This document shows, in pieces, positions 43,293 to 52,573 of a stretch of DNA of 64,000 bases. Every line of letters begins with the position of its first letter. Position 1 is the first letter of the stretch. The notes beneath the pieces are model-generated. The model was not told where the DNA came from, did not search any database, and worked only from the letters and a program-made list of their open reading frames with translations. Source of the DNA: an uncultured Caldilineales bacterium (GTDB lineage: Bacteria; Chloroflexota; Anaerolineae; JAAEKA01). The stretch is from assembly GCA_937907455.1 (NCBI GenBank), contig CALESQ010000018.1, forward strand, positions 16,474-80,473, written 5' to 3'. The translations under genes were made by a program, and so were the position numbers.

Positions 43293-44183
43293 TCAAGCAG
43301 CCGATGGTAGGTGGGGCGAGCGATCAAGCACTTCGTAGATGCGCAGCGTGGGTTTGGAGCGATTGAGTGTGTAGAAGTGAATACCGTCTACGCCGTTGTC
43401 GTAGAGATCGAATACCTGCTCGGTAGCCCAGTGCAGGCCGATGCGCTCTACGGCCAGATCGTTTTCGGCGCGGCTGATGGCGCGCTGCAAGCGGGCGGGG
43501 AAGCGCGCCCCCAGGGCCAACCCCGCCATGCGCGCCATACCATGACGTGAGGTGATGGGCATGATGCCCGCCACGATGGGTACGGTGATGCCCGCCAGCC
43601 GACAGCGCTCGCAGAAATCGTAGAAATCGCGGTTGTCGAAGAAAAGCTGGGTGCAGATGTAATCGGCACCGCTGTCTATTTTCGCCTTGAGATAATCGAT
43701 CTCCTGCAGACGGTTAGGCGTTTCCGGATGCCCTTCGGGGAACCCTGCTACTCCCATGCCGATGTGGGGGAAATTTTTCTTGACATAAGAGATAATCTCT
43801 GAGGCATAGTGGAAGCCATCTGCTGCGGGCACAAAGGTGCTGTCGCCTTTGGGGGGGTCACCGCGCAATACCAGCAGGTTTTCAATGCCTGCCTGCGAAT
43901 AGTCCTCCAGCAGCTCGTGGATTTCGGCGCGGCTGGCGCCTACTGCGGTGATGTGCGCTACCACGGTGAGCGCGGTTTCGCGTTGTAGGCGGATCACCAG
44001 ATCGCGGGTGAGGTGGCGCGTGCGTCCGCCTGCGCCGTAGGTGACGCTGACAAAGGCCGGGTTGATGGGGGACAGGTCTTTGATGGACTGAAACAACTGG
44101 TCGGCGTCGTTTTCGCTTTTAGGTGGAAAGAATTCAAAGCTGAAGTGAGGACCTGGCTGGCCCAAAACGTCTTTAATGTGCAT
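43293..44183 (-). CDS. metF: 5,10-methylenetetrahydrofolate reductase MetF
   Basis: Flavoenzyme making 5-methyltetrahydrofolate for methionine synthesis. The 296-residue TIM-barrel shows FSFEFFPPKSENDADQLF, VSVTYGAGGRTR, HITAVGASRAEI, LLVLRGDPPKGD, GVAGFPEGHPETPN, KIDSGADYICTQLFFDN and IVAGIMPITS. The usual Asp of the active-site loop is present in LRGDPP. The longer frame begins inside the MFS gene; the ATG at 44183 is used because GGAG lies 6 bases upstream and the protein then begins normally. It overlaps the MFS stop by 11 bases, so the two genes are coupled. Confidence 0.96.
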   Translation of the reverse strand: MHIKDVLGQPGPHFSFEFFPPKSENDADQLFQSIKDLSPINPAFVSVTYGAGGRTRHLTRDLVIRLQRETALTVVAHITAVGASRAEIHELLEDYSQAGIENLLVLRGDPPKGDSTFVPAADGFHYASEIISYVKKNFPHIGMGVAGFPEGHPETPNRLQEIDYLKAKIDSGADYICTQLFFDNRDFYDFCERCRLAGITVPIVAGIMPITSRHGMARMAGLALGARFPARLQRAISRAENDLAVERIGLHWATEQVFDLYDNGVDGIHFYTLNRSKPTLRIYEVLDRSPHLPSAA

Positions 44184-45342
44184 GAGAAACTCCGCTGGAT
44201 TCGTTGGTAAGTGCCGGAACCGGGCTGACAACGAGAAAAAGAACGAGATCGAGTGCGGCCAGTACCAGCGCCGCCAGAATGATGACAATTGCCACTTGTG
44301 GCCCGCTGCTCTCGAAGCGCTGACCGATGAGCCACGGGGTGACCATGCCGCCGATGCTGCCGGCGAACATAAACAAGCTGGAAATACTGGCGGTCATGGA
44401 GAGGTGGCGTCCGCTGAGTAGGATGAGCGTGGGATAGACGTTAGCCAGGGCCAGGCCATAGAGAGCAGCGGCAGTCCACACAGCCCAGCTTTGGGTCGGG
44501 AAAAGCAGCAATAGCCCCAGTGCGGCCGCGCCGCCTATAAAATCAACCAGCAGGATGATGCGCGGGCGCACCCGGTTGGCAAGCGGGATGCTGAGCAGAC
44601 GGCCCAGGGTAAACATCCCCCAGAACACCGAGGTGAGATAGCCGCCGGTGGTGGCGGTTGCCAGCTTGAGTGTGACCGCGTAGGTATAGATCCAGTTGCC
44701 GAAGCTGGTTTCTGCACCGACAAAGAGCAGAAAGGCCGCCATCAGCAAGGCCACCAGCAACCACGGCGTTTTCGCTCCGCGTGCGGCCAGGATGCGCGGC
44801 GGGGCTACCGGGCTGGGCGTGCGGGCGAAGAGCAGCGCCGCGGGCAGCACCAGCGCGGCCAGCGTCCAATAGGCCCAACGGATGCCGCCTGTCCAGGCAA
44901 TGGCTTGCGCGGCAAAGATGGGAGCCAGCAGCGCGCCAACACCGAAAAAGAAGTGCAGTGCGTTCATGCGCGTGCCCACGCGGTCGCCGTGAATCCAGAT
45001 CAACAGGGTATTGCCGGCTACGTCAATGGCTCCGGCCCCTGCGCCCAGCAAGAACATCACCACAGCCAGTTGCCAAAGTGCAGTGACCAACGGTGTCAGT
45101 AGCAGCAGCAATGACAGGGCGATGACTATCCAAACCAGGATGGGAAAAGCTGGTTTGCGGTCGTATAAGCGTCCGCTGAGGAAATTGCCTGCCAGCAAGC
45201 CAAAACCCTGCGCGGTAAAGATGATGCTGATTTCTTTCAGTGTGGAATGCGTATTGGACGCCAGGCCAGGCAGCGTAGGTCCTAGCGCTGAAAAGACCAG
45301 CCCCAGGGCGATAAAGGAGATGTAGAAAGCGACTGTTTGCAT
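44173..45342 (-). CDS. MFS transporter
   Basis: A 389-residue major-facilitator protein with 12 hydrophobic segments. The N-terminus ISFIALGLVFSALGPTLPGL, the loop GNFLSGRLYDRKPAFP (motif A type G-x-x-x-D-R-x-x), and MFLLGAGAGAIDVAGNTLL resemble sugar/FHS-type members that keep an Asn in helix four. The substrate is not predictable. It starts at ATG 45342, directly after a short tandem of GGGAATT/GAGAATT-type units, and ends overlapping the metF start, so it is the first gene of a two-gene operon. Confidence 0.88.
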   Translation of the reverse strand: MQTVAFYISFIALGLVFSALGPTLPGLASNTHSTLKEISIIFTAQGFGLLAGNFLSGRLYDRKPAFPILVWIVIALSLLLLLTPLVTALWQLAVVMFLLGAGAGAIDVAGNTLLIWIHGDRVGTRMNALHFFFGVGALLAPIFAAQAIAWTGGIRWAYWTLAALVLPAALLFARTPSPVAPPRILAARGAKTPWLLVALLMAAFLLFVGAETSFGNWIYTYAVTLKLATATTGGYLTSVFWGMFTLGRLLSIPLANRVRPRIILLVDFIGGAAALGLLLLFPTQSWAVWTAAALYGLALANVYPTLILLSGRHLSMTASISSLFMFAGSIGGMVTPWLIGQRFESSGPQVAIVIILAALVLAALDLVLFLVVSPVPALTNESSGVSHAH

Positions 45343-45350
45343 GGGGAGAG

Positions 45351-45397
45351 TTGGGAATTGGGAATGGAGAATTGAGAATTGGGAATTGAGAATTGTG
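45351..45397 (-). repeat. AATTCTCAATTCCC microsatellite ahead of the MFS gene
   Basis: Alternating CAATTCTC and AATTCCC units (minus strand), about seven units, ending 9 bases before the MFS ATG. Pyrimidine-rich in the direction of the gene, like the other pre-start repeats in this window. Confidence 0.6.
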
Positions 45398-45483
45398 AGT
45401 GAATGGGGACGCCGAAGATGGGTAGACAGGCGGCAAGCGCAGATTCTTGCTTCCGCCGGTTAAGTAGGCTAGGTCTGACTGGA

Positions 45484-45530
45484 TACTGGTTACTTCTTAC
45501 TGCTTACTGCTTACTGCTTACTGCTTACTA
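45484..45530 (-). repeat. GCAGTAA tandem repeat containing the mutS stop codon
   Basis: Four exact copies of GCAGTAA (minus strand, 45497-45524) followed by GAAGTAACCAGTATCC. The mutS reading frame ends inside the first copies (AAG CAG TAA). A close relative of the sequence occurs at 48336-48390 after the CHAT gene. Confidence 0.75.
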
Positions 45531-48124
45531 CTGACTGTCCTTTGCAGCTCGTACAGTTTGTTCAGGGCTTCCAGCGGGCTGAGGGCGTTGATGTCGAGCT
45601 GTTTGAGTGCAGCGACTACGGGGTGTGGCTCGCCGAACAAGCTGAGCTGTACCACCGGCTCTGCCTGGGGCGCGGCTATGGTCGCCAGGCCGCGCAGACG
45701 GCTGGGGCTGTCGCCCTGCATCTCCAGGTCGGCGAGAATCTCCTCGGCGCGGTGGATGACCGGTTTGGGCAGTCCGGCGAGTTGGGCTACGTGGATGCCG
45801 TAGGACTTGTCGGCAGCACCAGGGACGATGCGATGCAGAAACACCACACTGTCGCCCTGTTCCGCTACAGCTACACTGTAGTTAGCCACATGCGGCAGGC
45901 GCTCGGCCAGCGCAGTAAGCTCATGGTAGTGGGTGGCAAAAAGCGTTTTGGCACGCAGCCGCGGGTGGTTGTGGATGTATTCGATCACTGCCCAGGCAAT
46001 GGAAAGGCCGTCGTAGGTACTGGTGCCGCGACCCAACTCGTCGAAGATGATCAGACTGCGGGCGGTGGCGTGATGCAGAATGTTGGCGGCCTCTACCATT
46101 TCGACCATGAAGGTGCTTTGACCGGCGTGGATTTCGTCCTGCGCGCCGATGCGGGTGAAAATGCGATCTACCAGGCCGATGCGGGCGTGCGCGGCGGGCA
46201 CAAATGACCCCACCTGGGCCATCAACGTGATCAGCGCGACCTGGCGCAGCCAGGTGGACTTGCCTGCCATGTTGGGGCCGGTGAGCAGAATGATGCTTTG
46301 TTCCGGTGATAGCCGCGCGTCGTTGGGCTGGAAGCTTTCGCCGTGCAGGTTGCGCTCAACTACTGGATGCCGCCCCGCGTCGATTTCCAGCACGCGATCG
46401 TCAGCCAGCTCGGGGCGCACATAGCGTTGGTTGGCGGCGACCTCGGCCAGACCGGCCACTACATCGAGTTCGGCGATGGCCGCGGCCACCTGCAACAGGC
46501 GTGGCGCGGCCGCGGCGATCTGTTCCAGTACCTGCCGATAGAGCTGCGTTTCCAATTCAAGTTGCCGTTCTTCAGCGTTGAGGATCAGGCTTTCGTATTC
46601 CTTCAGCTCTGGTGTGATGTAGCGCTCGGCGTTCACCAGGGTTTGCTTGCGGATGTAGTCGGCGGGCACCAGCGCGGCGTTGGCGGTGGTGACCTCGATG
46701 TAGTAGCCGAATACCTTGTTGAAGCCTACCTTGAGCGACTTGATGCTGGTGCGCTCACGTTCCAGGCGCTCCAGCCCGGCTACCCATTGCCGTGCCCCGC
46801 GTGAGGCCACTTCGATGCCATCCAGTTCTTGGGAATAGCCCTTGCGAATTACGCCAATTTTTTCCAGCGTGGCGGGCGGGTCATCAGCAATGGCGGCAGC
46901 CAGCAGGCTGTGGATGTCGCGGCAATCGGTGGCATGGTGAAAGCCAGGGTCGGCAGCCTGGGTGCTGAGTGCCTGGACGCGGGGAAGCAGCTCTAGAAAT
47001 TGACGAATGCCGATCAGCTCCACGGGACGGGCAATGCCCTGCGCGGCGCGGTTGGTCCAGCGTTCGAGATCACCGGCGTGACGCAGCACCTGACGCAGCT
47101 CGGCCCGTGCTGGCAGGGCGTTGTGCCACGCTTGTACGCGGTCTTGTCGTGCGTGCAGGTGTGCCAGGTCAAGCAGTGGCTGATGCAGCCATTTGCGCAG
47201 CAGGCGTGCTCCCAACGGCGAGCAGGTGGCATCGAGTACATCGAGCAGTGAGCCTTTTTTGCTGCCGCTGCGAATGGTTTGAGTTAGCTCCAGGTTGCGT
47301 CGGGTGGCTTCATCCAGAGTCATAAAGGCTGCGGTGCTGTAGCTGCGCAGGCCGGTGAGGTGCGGCAGTGCGCCGCGCTGGGTCTGACGCAGGTAGTGCA
47401 GCAGCGCGCCCGCGGCGCGCACTGCCTGCGTCTGCTGTTCGCAGCCAAACGCGGCCAGCGACTCGACCTGAAATTGGTCCAGCAGCACGCGCCGTGTGCT
47501 TTCCAGCTCGAATTGCCAGCCGGGCAGGGTAGTGCGCGTGTAGCTGCCGGGCAGATCAAGGGGCGGATGAGCCTTGCTTTCCTCGCGCAGCAGCAATTCG
47601 GCGGGTTGCAGGCGGGCCAACTCTTCGCGCAGGCTGCGCGCGGCCTCATCTCCTGTCCATTGGGTGGCGGCAAACTCACCGGTGGTGATGTCGGCATAGG
47701 CCAGGCCGATGGTGAGGGAATCGCCCGCAGCCCAGGCCACTGCGGCCAGATAGTTGTTGCGTTCCTGGTCCAGCATGCCTGGTTCCACCACTGTGCCTGC
47801 GGTGACCACGCGGCGTACCACGCGTTCTACCAGCTTTTCGCCGGGCGGCGGTTCGCTGCCAAGCTGCTCGGCAATGGCTACTTTGTACCCGGCGTTTACC
47901 AGCCGGGCGATGTGCGGCTCAACGCTGTGATAGGGGACGCCGGCCAGCGGCACGCGTTCATCCTTGCCTACCGGGCGCGAGGTGAGTACTACCTCACAGA
48001 CGCGTGCGACAATTTCAGCATCGGCGTCGAAGGTCTCGTAGAAATCGCCCAGGCGAAAGAAAAGGATGGTGTCGGGCAATTGTTTTTTGATGGCCAGATA
48101 CTGGCGGCGCATGGGAGTGGACAT
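45518..48124 (-). CDS. mutS: DNA mismatch repair protein MutS
   Basis: The 868-residue mismatch sensor. Domain I holds LPDTILFFRLGDFYETFDAD with the Phe-x-Glu mismatch wedge (F-Y-E), then the connector and lever domains, and the ABC-type ATPase with GPNMAGKSTWLRQVAL (Walker A), IIFDELGRGTSTYDGLSIAW (Walker B and signature) and LFATHYHELTAL (switch His). The C-terminus is short and ends in the dimer tail. The ATG at 48124 gives a natural start (MSTPMRRQYLAIKKQ); the 49 residues upstream in the same frame are encoded by a tandem DNA repeat. The stop codon lies in a GCAGTAA repeat. Confidence 0.97.
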   Translation of the reverse strand: MSTPMRRQYLAIKKQLPDTILFFRLGDFYETFDADAEIVARVCEVVLTSRPVGKDERVPLAGVPYHSVEPHIARLVNAGYKVAIAEQLGSEPPPGEKLVERVVRRVVTAGTVVEPGMLDQERNNYLAAVAWAAGDSLTIGLAYADITTGEFAATQWTGDEAARSLREELARLQPAELLLREESKAHPPLDLPGSYTRTTLPGWQFELESTRRVLLDQFQVESLAAFGCEQQTQAVRAAGALLHYLRQTQRGALPHLTGLRSYSTAAFMTLDEATRRNLELTQTIRSGSKKGSLLDVLDATCSPLGARLLRKWLHQPLLDLAHLHARQDRVQAWHNALPARAELRQVLRHAGDLERWTNRAAQGIARPVELIGIRQFLELLPRVQALSTQAADPGFHHATDCRDIHSLLAAAIADDPPATLEKIGVIRKGYSQELDGIEVASRGARQWVAGLERLERERTSIKSLKVGFNKVFGYYIEVTTANAALVPADYIRKQTLVNAERYITPELKEYESLILNAEERQLELETQLYRQVLEQIAAAAPRLLQVAAAIAELDVVAGLAEVAANQRYVRPELADDRVLEIDAGRHPVVERNLHGESFQPNDARLSPEQSIILLTGPNMAGKSTWLRQVALITLMAQVGSFVPAAHARIGLVDRIFTRIGAQDEIHAGQSTFMVEMVEAANILHHATARSLIIFDELGRGTSTYDGLSIAWAVIEYIHNHPRLRAKTLFATHYHELTALAERLPHVANYSVAVAEQGDSVVFLHRIVPGAADKSYGIHVAQLAGLPKPVIHRAEEILADLEMQGDSPSRLRGLATIAAPQAEPVVQLSLFGEPHPVVAALKQLDINALSPLEALNKLYELQRTVSSKQ

Positions 48125-48146
48125 GGAGGATCGGGGGGTTGGGACG

Positions 48147-48333
48147 TTGGAGGCGGGTACGCCGGAGGCGGGTACGCCGGAGGCGGGTACGCCGAAGGCG
48201 GGTAGACAAGTAAACAAGTACGCCGGAGGCGGGTACGCCGGAGGCGGGTAGACAAGTAAGCAAGTAGACAAGTACGCCGGAGGCGGGTACGCCGGAGGCG
48301 GGTACGCCGGAGGCGGGTACGCCGGAGGCGGGT
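48147..48333 (-). repeat. Tandem TACCCGCCTCCGGCG array ahead of mutS
   Basis: About nine full copies of TACCCGCCTCCGGC (one with TTCGG) and one degenerate copy, on the minus strand, broken by TACTTGTTTACTTGTC and TACTTGTCTACTTGCT spacers. It ends 23 bases before the mutS ATG and reads in the direction of mutS. Same family as at 1398 and 15924. Confidence 0.85.
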
Positions 48334-48335
48334 AG

Positions 48336-48390
48336 ATTGGTTACTTGTTACTGTTTACTACTTACTACTTACTGGATACTGGACACTGGC
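48336..48390 (-). repeat. AGTAGTAAGTAG microsatellite after the CHAT gene
   Basis: AGTAAGTAGTAAGTAGTAAA-type sequence joined to CAGTGTCCAGTATCCAGT, beginning at the CHAT stop codon. It shares the AGTATCCAGT and AAGTAAC words with the repeat at the end of mutS. Confidence 0.55.
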
Positions 48391-50747
48391 TACTGTTCCC
48401 CGCTCACTCGGCCGTTCGGGTCGGCGTAGAGGCTGTAGGCCAGCCAGGTGGAATTGGCCGGATCGCGGTCGCGAATGTGGCGACGAGCGCTTTGCAGGGC
48501 AGCGCCCAGCGTCTGACCGCTGAACAGGGTGCGGTAAAAGTTCACAGCAAATTCGGCAGCCAAGGTGTCGTTCACCTCCCACAGGCTGCCGAGAAAGGCG
48601 GTGGCTCCGTTGCGCACAAAACTTTGGGCCCAGCCGCCCATGCCACTGAGTGCCGGGCCGATCTCGGCGCTGTTGCAGGCGTTGAGCATCACCAGGGGGA
48701 GGCTTTTTTGGATGCCGCTGCCCACCGGCCCGCTGAGGTCTGTCGGGGTGAGCCGGGCTCCTTCCAGGATCAGTTCGGCGTCGTTGGCATTGGCCGCGTC
48801 GAAATCACCGTGACAGGCGAAATGCAGCCATTGCGCTTCGGCCTTGCCCAGGGTGGCAGTGACGTCGCTCATACGGGTCAGCCAGCGGCCATCAAACTGT
48901 ACACCCGCGGGCCGCTCGAGGTTGAAATAGTCCTTTTCAGTCTTTGTGGCGGTGAGACTGCTTTTGGGGATCACTACGGCAGCGCGCTGCACGGCCAGGG
49001 GAGCGGGCAGGGGCGGCCCGGCCAGCCAGCGCGTCAGGTGAAACTGCGCGCACAGGAAGCTGTCGTCGTGGTCCTGATCTTCAGGCAGCAGCATTTCCCA
49101 CGGGATCCAGGGGTCATCGGTCAGCAGCAGCAGGCTGAGCGGCGTGGTGGTCTGGGCGTTGAGCTGCTGCATGGCTTTCAATGCCTGGCGCAGTGGCTCG
49201 GTGGTGAGCGATTGGGACAGTTGCCAGCCTATGCTGCGAATTTGCTGAATGCGTTCATTGCGCTCGCGCTCGCTCAGATCGGTGCTGCGTTGGCGACTGA
49301 ACTGACTGAGACGATTCAAGGTGTGTTGCAGGATGTCGCGCGGGCTAGCGTTTAACCGGCAGCTTCCCAGGCTGTCTTGTCCGTAGCCTCCCCGGCCTGT
49401 CGGCGAATGCAGGGTGTAGCTTAGCAGGCGCTGATCGTGGTTGAGGGTAATGCGCAGGATAAAGTCAGGGCTGGGCGCACCGGCCTGCCCCAGGCGCAGC
49501 ATCACGGCCAAAGCATTGGTTGGTTGCTGTTCGGTCACCGACGTGCCGGGTGCCGTGCGTTCCACCGGTGGGTGGATGCGCACATCTACCGTGAAAGAGG
49601 CAGTGCCCGCCGGGCGGCCGCGGTGCAGAAAATCGAGCGTGATGAGGCGCTCGCCTCCACCGCCCAGCTGGTGAGGCGTGAGCAGGAAAACGGCCCACTG
49701 CGACGTTTGGTCGGCAGACACCAGCAGCGTGCGTGTGGTGTGGGGGATATCTTCGTTGTCGAGCAAAAAGCCCTCGGCGCGGCATATCACCGTCACCAAT
49801 TCGGGCTGCGGCGAGCTGAAAGTGATGCTCACTGGCGCATCTGTCACGCTGGCCGGTTGCGCGTCCACAGCCAGACGCACCCACAGCGGCACCGCTTCGT
49901 CGAAGATGGAGACCTGGCGGGGAAAGCGCACGTCGCTGTGATAGGTGACGGGGGCGGGTGGGCCGTCGGCGTCTCCGCTGAGCGCGCCTTTCTCTGTGGG
50001 GTCTGGTGTGATGGCCGCGCTGAGCGTTGCTTCCGGTCGCAGGCCGCTGAGCAGGATCATCTGCTGCACCGTGCTGGCCCACGCTGCGTTCATGGCCTCG
50101 CCTGCCGGTGGGGCTATGGGGGCATCACGCATGACATAGGCGGCGCCAAGCAGGGCATAAGCCTCGCGGTTGGCGCGCACGGCATCCAAGAAGTGCTGGG
50201 TGGCGGCGAGACGTTCGGCGGGGGTGCGGGCTTGTGTCAGGGCGCGTTGATAGGCGGCGAGGTCGGCATCCAGCTGGGCGGCGGCCTGCACCGAGAGCCG
50301 GGCGCGGCTGGCCGGCAGGGCCGATAGCAGGCGCAGCACGATGGCTGCGGGGTCGGCGTCGCCGCCGGCTGTGGGCATCGCGGTGGGGCTGGGTGCGGCC
50401 GCGCTGAGCGGTGCATTGCCCGGCAGCGCGTCCAATTGGGCGATCAAGCCGCGCGCCTGCTCGCTGCTGAACATCTCGACGCTGCGGGTGCGCGGACGGT
50501 GGGCGGCAAGGAGCGCTGCGGCCACCTCGGAGGGCAGCACGGCGCTTGCTTCCAGGGCAAACAGCAGGCGACTCACTGCCTGAGCGCGGGCTATGTCGCC
50601 TTGCGCTTCTTGTAACTGGCTGCGGGCCGCGCGCAAGATCGGCAGCAAGGGTTCGATAGCTGCTGGATTGCCTTGCAGCAGGGTTAATGCAGCCTGTGCC
50701 GTGGCAAGGGGGGCACTGAATTCGTAGGGGGCTGCGTGATCAGGCAT
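48390..50747 (-). CDS. CHAT domain (caspase-like) protease
   Basis: A 785-residue protein with a C-terminal CHAT (caspase HetF associated with TPR) peptidase domain. The catalytic dyad can be read: H646 in LHFACHGDFD and C691 in VMLNACNSAEIG; other CHAT marks are DDPWIPWEMLLP, FLGSLWEVNDTLAAEFAVNF and GALQSARRHIRD. The N-terminal 200 residues are Ala-rich helices, possibly degenerate TPR-like. The middle (about 270-440) is a beta-rich module (VTYHSDVRFPRQVSIFDEA, VTVICRAEGF) of the kind that senses ligands or binds partners. It starts at ATG 50747, overlapping the preceding small gene by 8 bases. Known CHAT proteins act in conflict and cell-death systems. The trigger is unknown. Confidence 0.88.
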   Translation of the reverse strand: MPDHAAPYEFSAPLATAQAALTLLQGNPAAIEPLLPILRAARSQLQEAQGDIARAQAVSRLLFALEASAVLPSEVAAALLAAHRPRTRSVEMFSSEQARGLIAQLDALPGNAPLSAAAPSPTAMPTAGGDADPAAIVLRLLSALPASRARLSVQAAAQLDADLAAYQRALTQARTPAERLAATQHFLDAVRANREAYALLGAAYVMRDAPIAPPAGEAMNAAWASTVQQMILLSGLRPEATLSAAITPDPTEKGALSGDADGPPAPVTYHSDVRFPRQVSIFDEAVPLWVRLAVDAQPASVTDAPVSITFSSPQPELVTVICRAEGFLLDNEDIPHTTRTLLVSADQTSQWAVFLLTPHQLGGGGERLITLDFLHRGRPAGTASFTVDVRIHPPVERTAPGTSVTEQQPTNALAVMLRLGQAGAPSPDFILRITLNHDQRLLSYTLHSPTGRGGYGQDSLGSCRLNASPRDILQHTLNRLSQFSRQRSTDLSERERNERIQQIRSIGWQLSQSLTTEPLRQALKAMQQLNAQTTTPLSLLLLTDDPWIPWEMLLPEDQDHDDSFLCAQFHLTRWLAGPPLPAPLAVQRAAVVIPKSSLTATKTEKDYFNLERPAGVQFDGRWLTRMSDVTATLGKAEAQWLHFACHGDFDAANANDAELILEGARLTPTDLSGPVGSGIQKSLPLVMLNACNSAEIGPALSGMGGWAQSFVRNGATAFLGSLWEVNDTLAAEFAVNFYRTLFSGQTLGAALQSARRHIRDRDPANSTWLAYSLYADPNGRVSGEQ

Positions 50748-51057
50748 TGGCTGGATGTTTGCGGGTGAGGGTGAAGGTGAGCGCGGCGGTGGCGGCCGCG
50801 CCGACGCCGCTGCCCAGCAGCTTGAATTCACCGGCTGTAGACAGCTCGGCGCTGAACTGGATTTCGCTCAATTCGAACTGACCGTCGGCAGTGACAAGCT
50901 CATCTGCGCTGAAGGCGGTCTGCATGGCCTGCATAAACTCGCTGAAGTGTTGGCGCAGCGTGCCCGCGCTGATCTGCTCGGCGACGCGGGAAAGCTCACC
51001 GCGGCGGCTGTTGCTGTCATCTACGGTGATAATGGTGATGCGGGTGTCGGGGTCCAT
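50740..51057 (-). CDS. Small Pepco/trypco-like peptidase-associated protein
   Basis: A 105-residue protein. The first half has DTRITIITVDDSNS and helices (ISAGTLRQHFSEFMQAMQTA); the second half is beta-rich with the pattern IQFSAELSTAGEFKLLG followed by SGVGAAATAALTFTLTRK. That layout resembles the small Pepco, trypco and CU044_2847-type domains described by Aravind and colleagues as partners of peptidases in biological-conflict loci. I cannot run a profile search, so the family is a judgement by eye. It is located between a clostripain-type gene (82-base gap) and the CHAT gene (8-base overlap), which fits a coupling subunit. Confidence 0.6.
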   Translation of the reverse strand: MDPDTRITIITVDDSNSRRGELSRVAEQISAGTLRQHFSEFMQAMQTAFSADELVTADGQFELSEIQFSAELSTAGEFKLLGSGVGAAATAALTFTLTRKHPANA

Positions 51058-51138
51058 ACAGCACTCCTTGCCGGTGCGGGGGATGCGGCGAGCAGGTGGG
51101 AGGTGACGCCGCGCGGTGGCTGATGCAGTGGCAGCGGT

Positions 51139-52551
51139 TTATGCCTGGTAAATGCGGGTGAGGGCGTTGAGCCAGCCGCTGGCTGCAAAATCAAGCTGTT
51201 TGTAGAGCGGTGACGGCATGGTGCGCGGCACATAGATGCTGATGCCGTGCGCTTTGCCGCTAAACTTGCCTTCGGCGCGGTTGTGCAGCACCGGCGAGGC
51301 CGCTGACAACAGCCAATCATGCAGGGCCTGAGCCGCGGCCAGCGTTTTTGAGGCGGCAGCGTCGCCGCGATAGCCGCGTTGCAGGGCAGCCAGCAGGCTG
51401 GTCAGGTCCAGGTACTCAGGGTCTTCGAAAGCATAGCCGTTGCGTGTGGCTTTGTCGCGGGCGTCGTCGAAGGCTTTCTCCAACAGCAAATCCTGGCCGA
51501 TTTCACGGGCGAGGGCGCGGGCCAGGGGACGCAGCAGGCGTTCTGCCTCGGCCATGCGGCCCAGGTCTACTGCCGATTGGGTGATGTTGGGGGTGCTGCG
51601 TCCGCTGTAGGAATCGGCGTAGTGGTCTACAATCAGCGTGGCCAGCTCGCGGCTGGTCATGGTGGGGCGCGCCGCCAGTTCAGCCAGGATGGTGTGATAG
51701 GGCCAGCCGTTCATCGGCTCTACCTCTTGCGAGGCTACCAGCACCTCGGCGAAGCGGCGCACCTGGTATTGTACTTCGATCATAGCCATCAGGCAGGCAT
51801 CCATGCCCAGCAGGTTGAGCCGTCGCCGTGCGCCTTCGTTGCCCCAGCGCATCATCTCGGCCAGGCGGCTTTTGTCGGCAAAGATAGCCTGCACTTCGGC
51901 CTCATCGGCGGCAAATTCGGCCACGCGCAGGGCCTGGCTCAGCTCAACGTTGGTGAGGAAGTCCAGCGAGGTGTCGTCGCAGAGGATGCCGCGCGCCTCG
52001 TCGCCCTGGCTGCGGCGGGCGCGTCGGGCCACGGTGGCTGCGGTGCTGCGGAACATGCCAAGATTGCGGCTGCGTTCAGGCTCACCGGCGCGGCTGCCGC
52101 GTGATTGGCTGCGCACCTGCTGGTAAATGTCGCTGTCGCGCCAGCCCAGGCCGTGGTTCCACAGCACCAGCAGGGTGCGTTTGGCGGGGCAGCGCGTCAT
52201 ACCCCAGACGATGAACTGCGCCAACCCAACCGGATTGCCGGTGTTGACATCCTCCAGCACCTCGACTACGTTGCCGGATACGCTGCGGCCCTGGCGCACC
52301 TCCAGGCGATAGGTGCTGCCGGCTGCGGCAGCAAGCTGCGGGGCCAGGGTGTCGTGCGCGGGCAGGGTGTCGAATTGGGCCAGCACCGCCATATCGTCGG
52401 TAGAGCCAACACTTTCGGCCTCGTTGAGATCCACCACGCCGGGGCCGGTCATCTGCGCCATCAAAGAAAAATCACCGCGGTTGCTGTGGAACAGGCGTCC
52501 GTTGTCGCCGGCCATGTAGAGTAAAACGGTCCATTCGCGTTGGGGGGTCAT
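51139..52551 (-). CDS. Clostripain-type (C11) cysteine peptidase
   Basis: A 470-residue clan CD cysteine protease. It begins EWTVLLYMAGDN, the usual C11 first strand. The catalytic His is H133 in LLVLWNHGLGWRD and the Cys C253 in LLGMDACLMAMIEV; EVLVASQEVEPMNGWPY follows, as in PmC11 relatives. Between His and Cys lies a 45-residue Arg/Ser-rich loop, a likely self-cleavage segment. C11 enzymes prefer Arg or Lys at P1; that specificity is not provable here. No signal peptide, so it acts in the cytoplasm. It starts 22 bases after the SufS-like gene and precedes the Pepco-like and CHAT genes. Confidence 0.9.
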   Translation of the reverse strand: MTPQREWTVLLYMAGDNGRLFHSNRGDFSLMAQMTGPGVVDLNEAESVGSTDDMAVLAQFDTLPAHDTLAPQLAAAAGSTYRLEVRQGRSVSGNVVEVLEDVNTGNPVGLAQFIVWGMTRCPAKRTLLVLWNHGLGWRDSDIYQQVRSQSRGSRAGEPERSRNLGMFRSTAATVARRARRSQGDEARGILCDDTSLDFLTNVELSQALRVAEFAADEAEVQAIFADKSRLAEMMRWGNEGARRRLNLLGMDACLMAMIEVQYQVRRFAEVLVASQEVEPMNGWPYHTILAELAARPTMTSRELATLIVDHYADSYSGRSTPNITQSAVDLGRMAEAERLLRPLARALAREIGQDLLLEKAFDDARDKATRNGYAFEDPEYLDLTSLLAALQRGYRGDAAASKTLAAAQALHDWLLSAASPVLHNRAEGKFSGKAHGISIYVPRTMPSPLYKQLDFAASGWLNALTRIYQA

Positions 52552-52573
52552 GGCTGGTTGCCTTGTGTGGGAG

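Noticed and set aside
48125..48271. A 49-residue N-terminal extension of MutS
   Set aside because: It is encoded by the repeat array upstream of mutS; MutS homology begins just after the ATG at 48124.
45484..48390. CRISPR-like array in the repeats around mutS
   Set aside because: The units are 7 to 15 bases long, in direct tandem, with spacers made of a second simple repeat rather than unique sequence.
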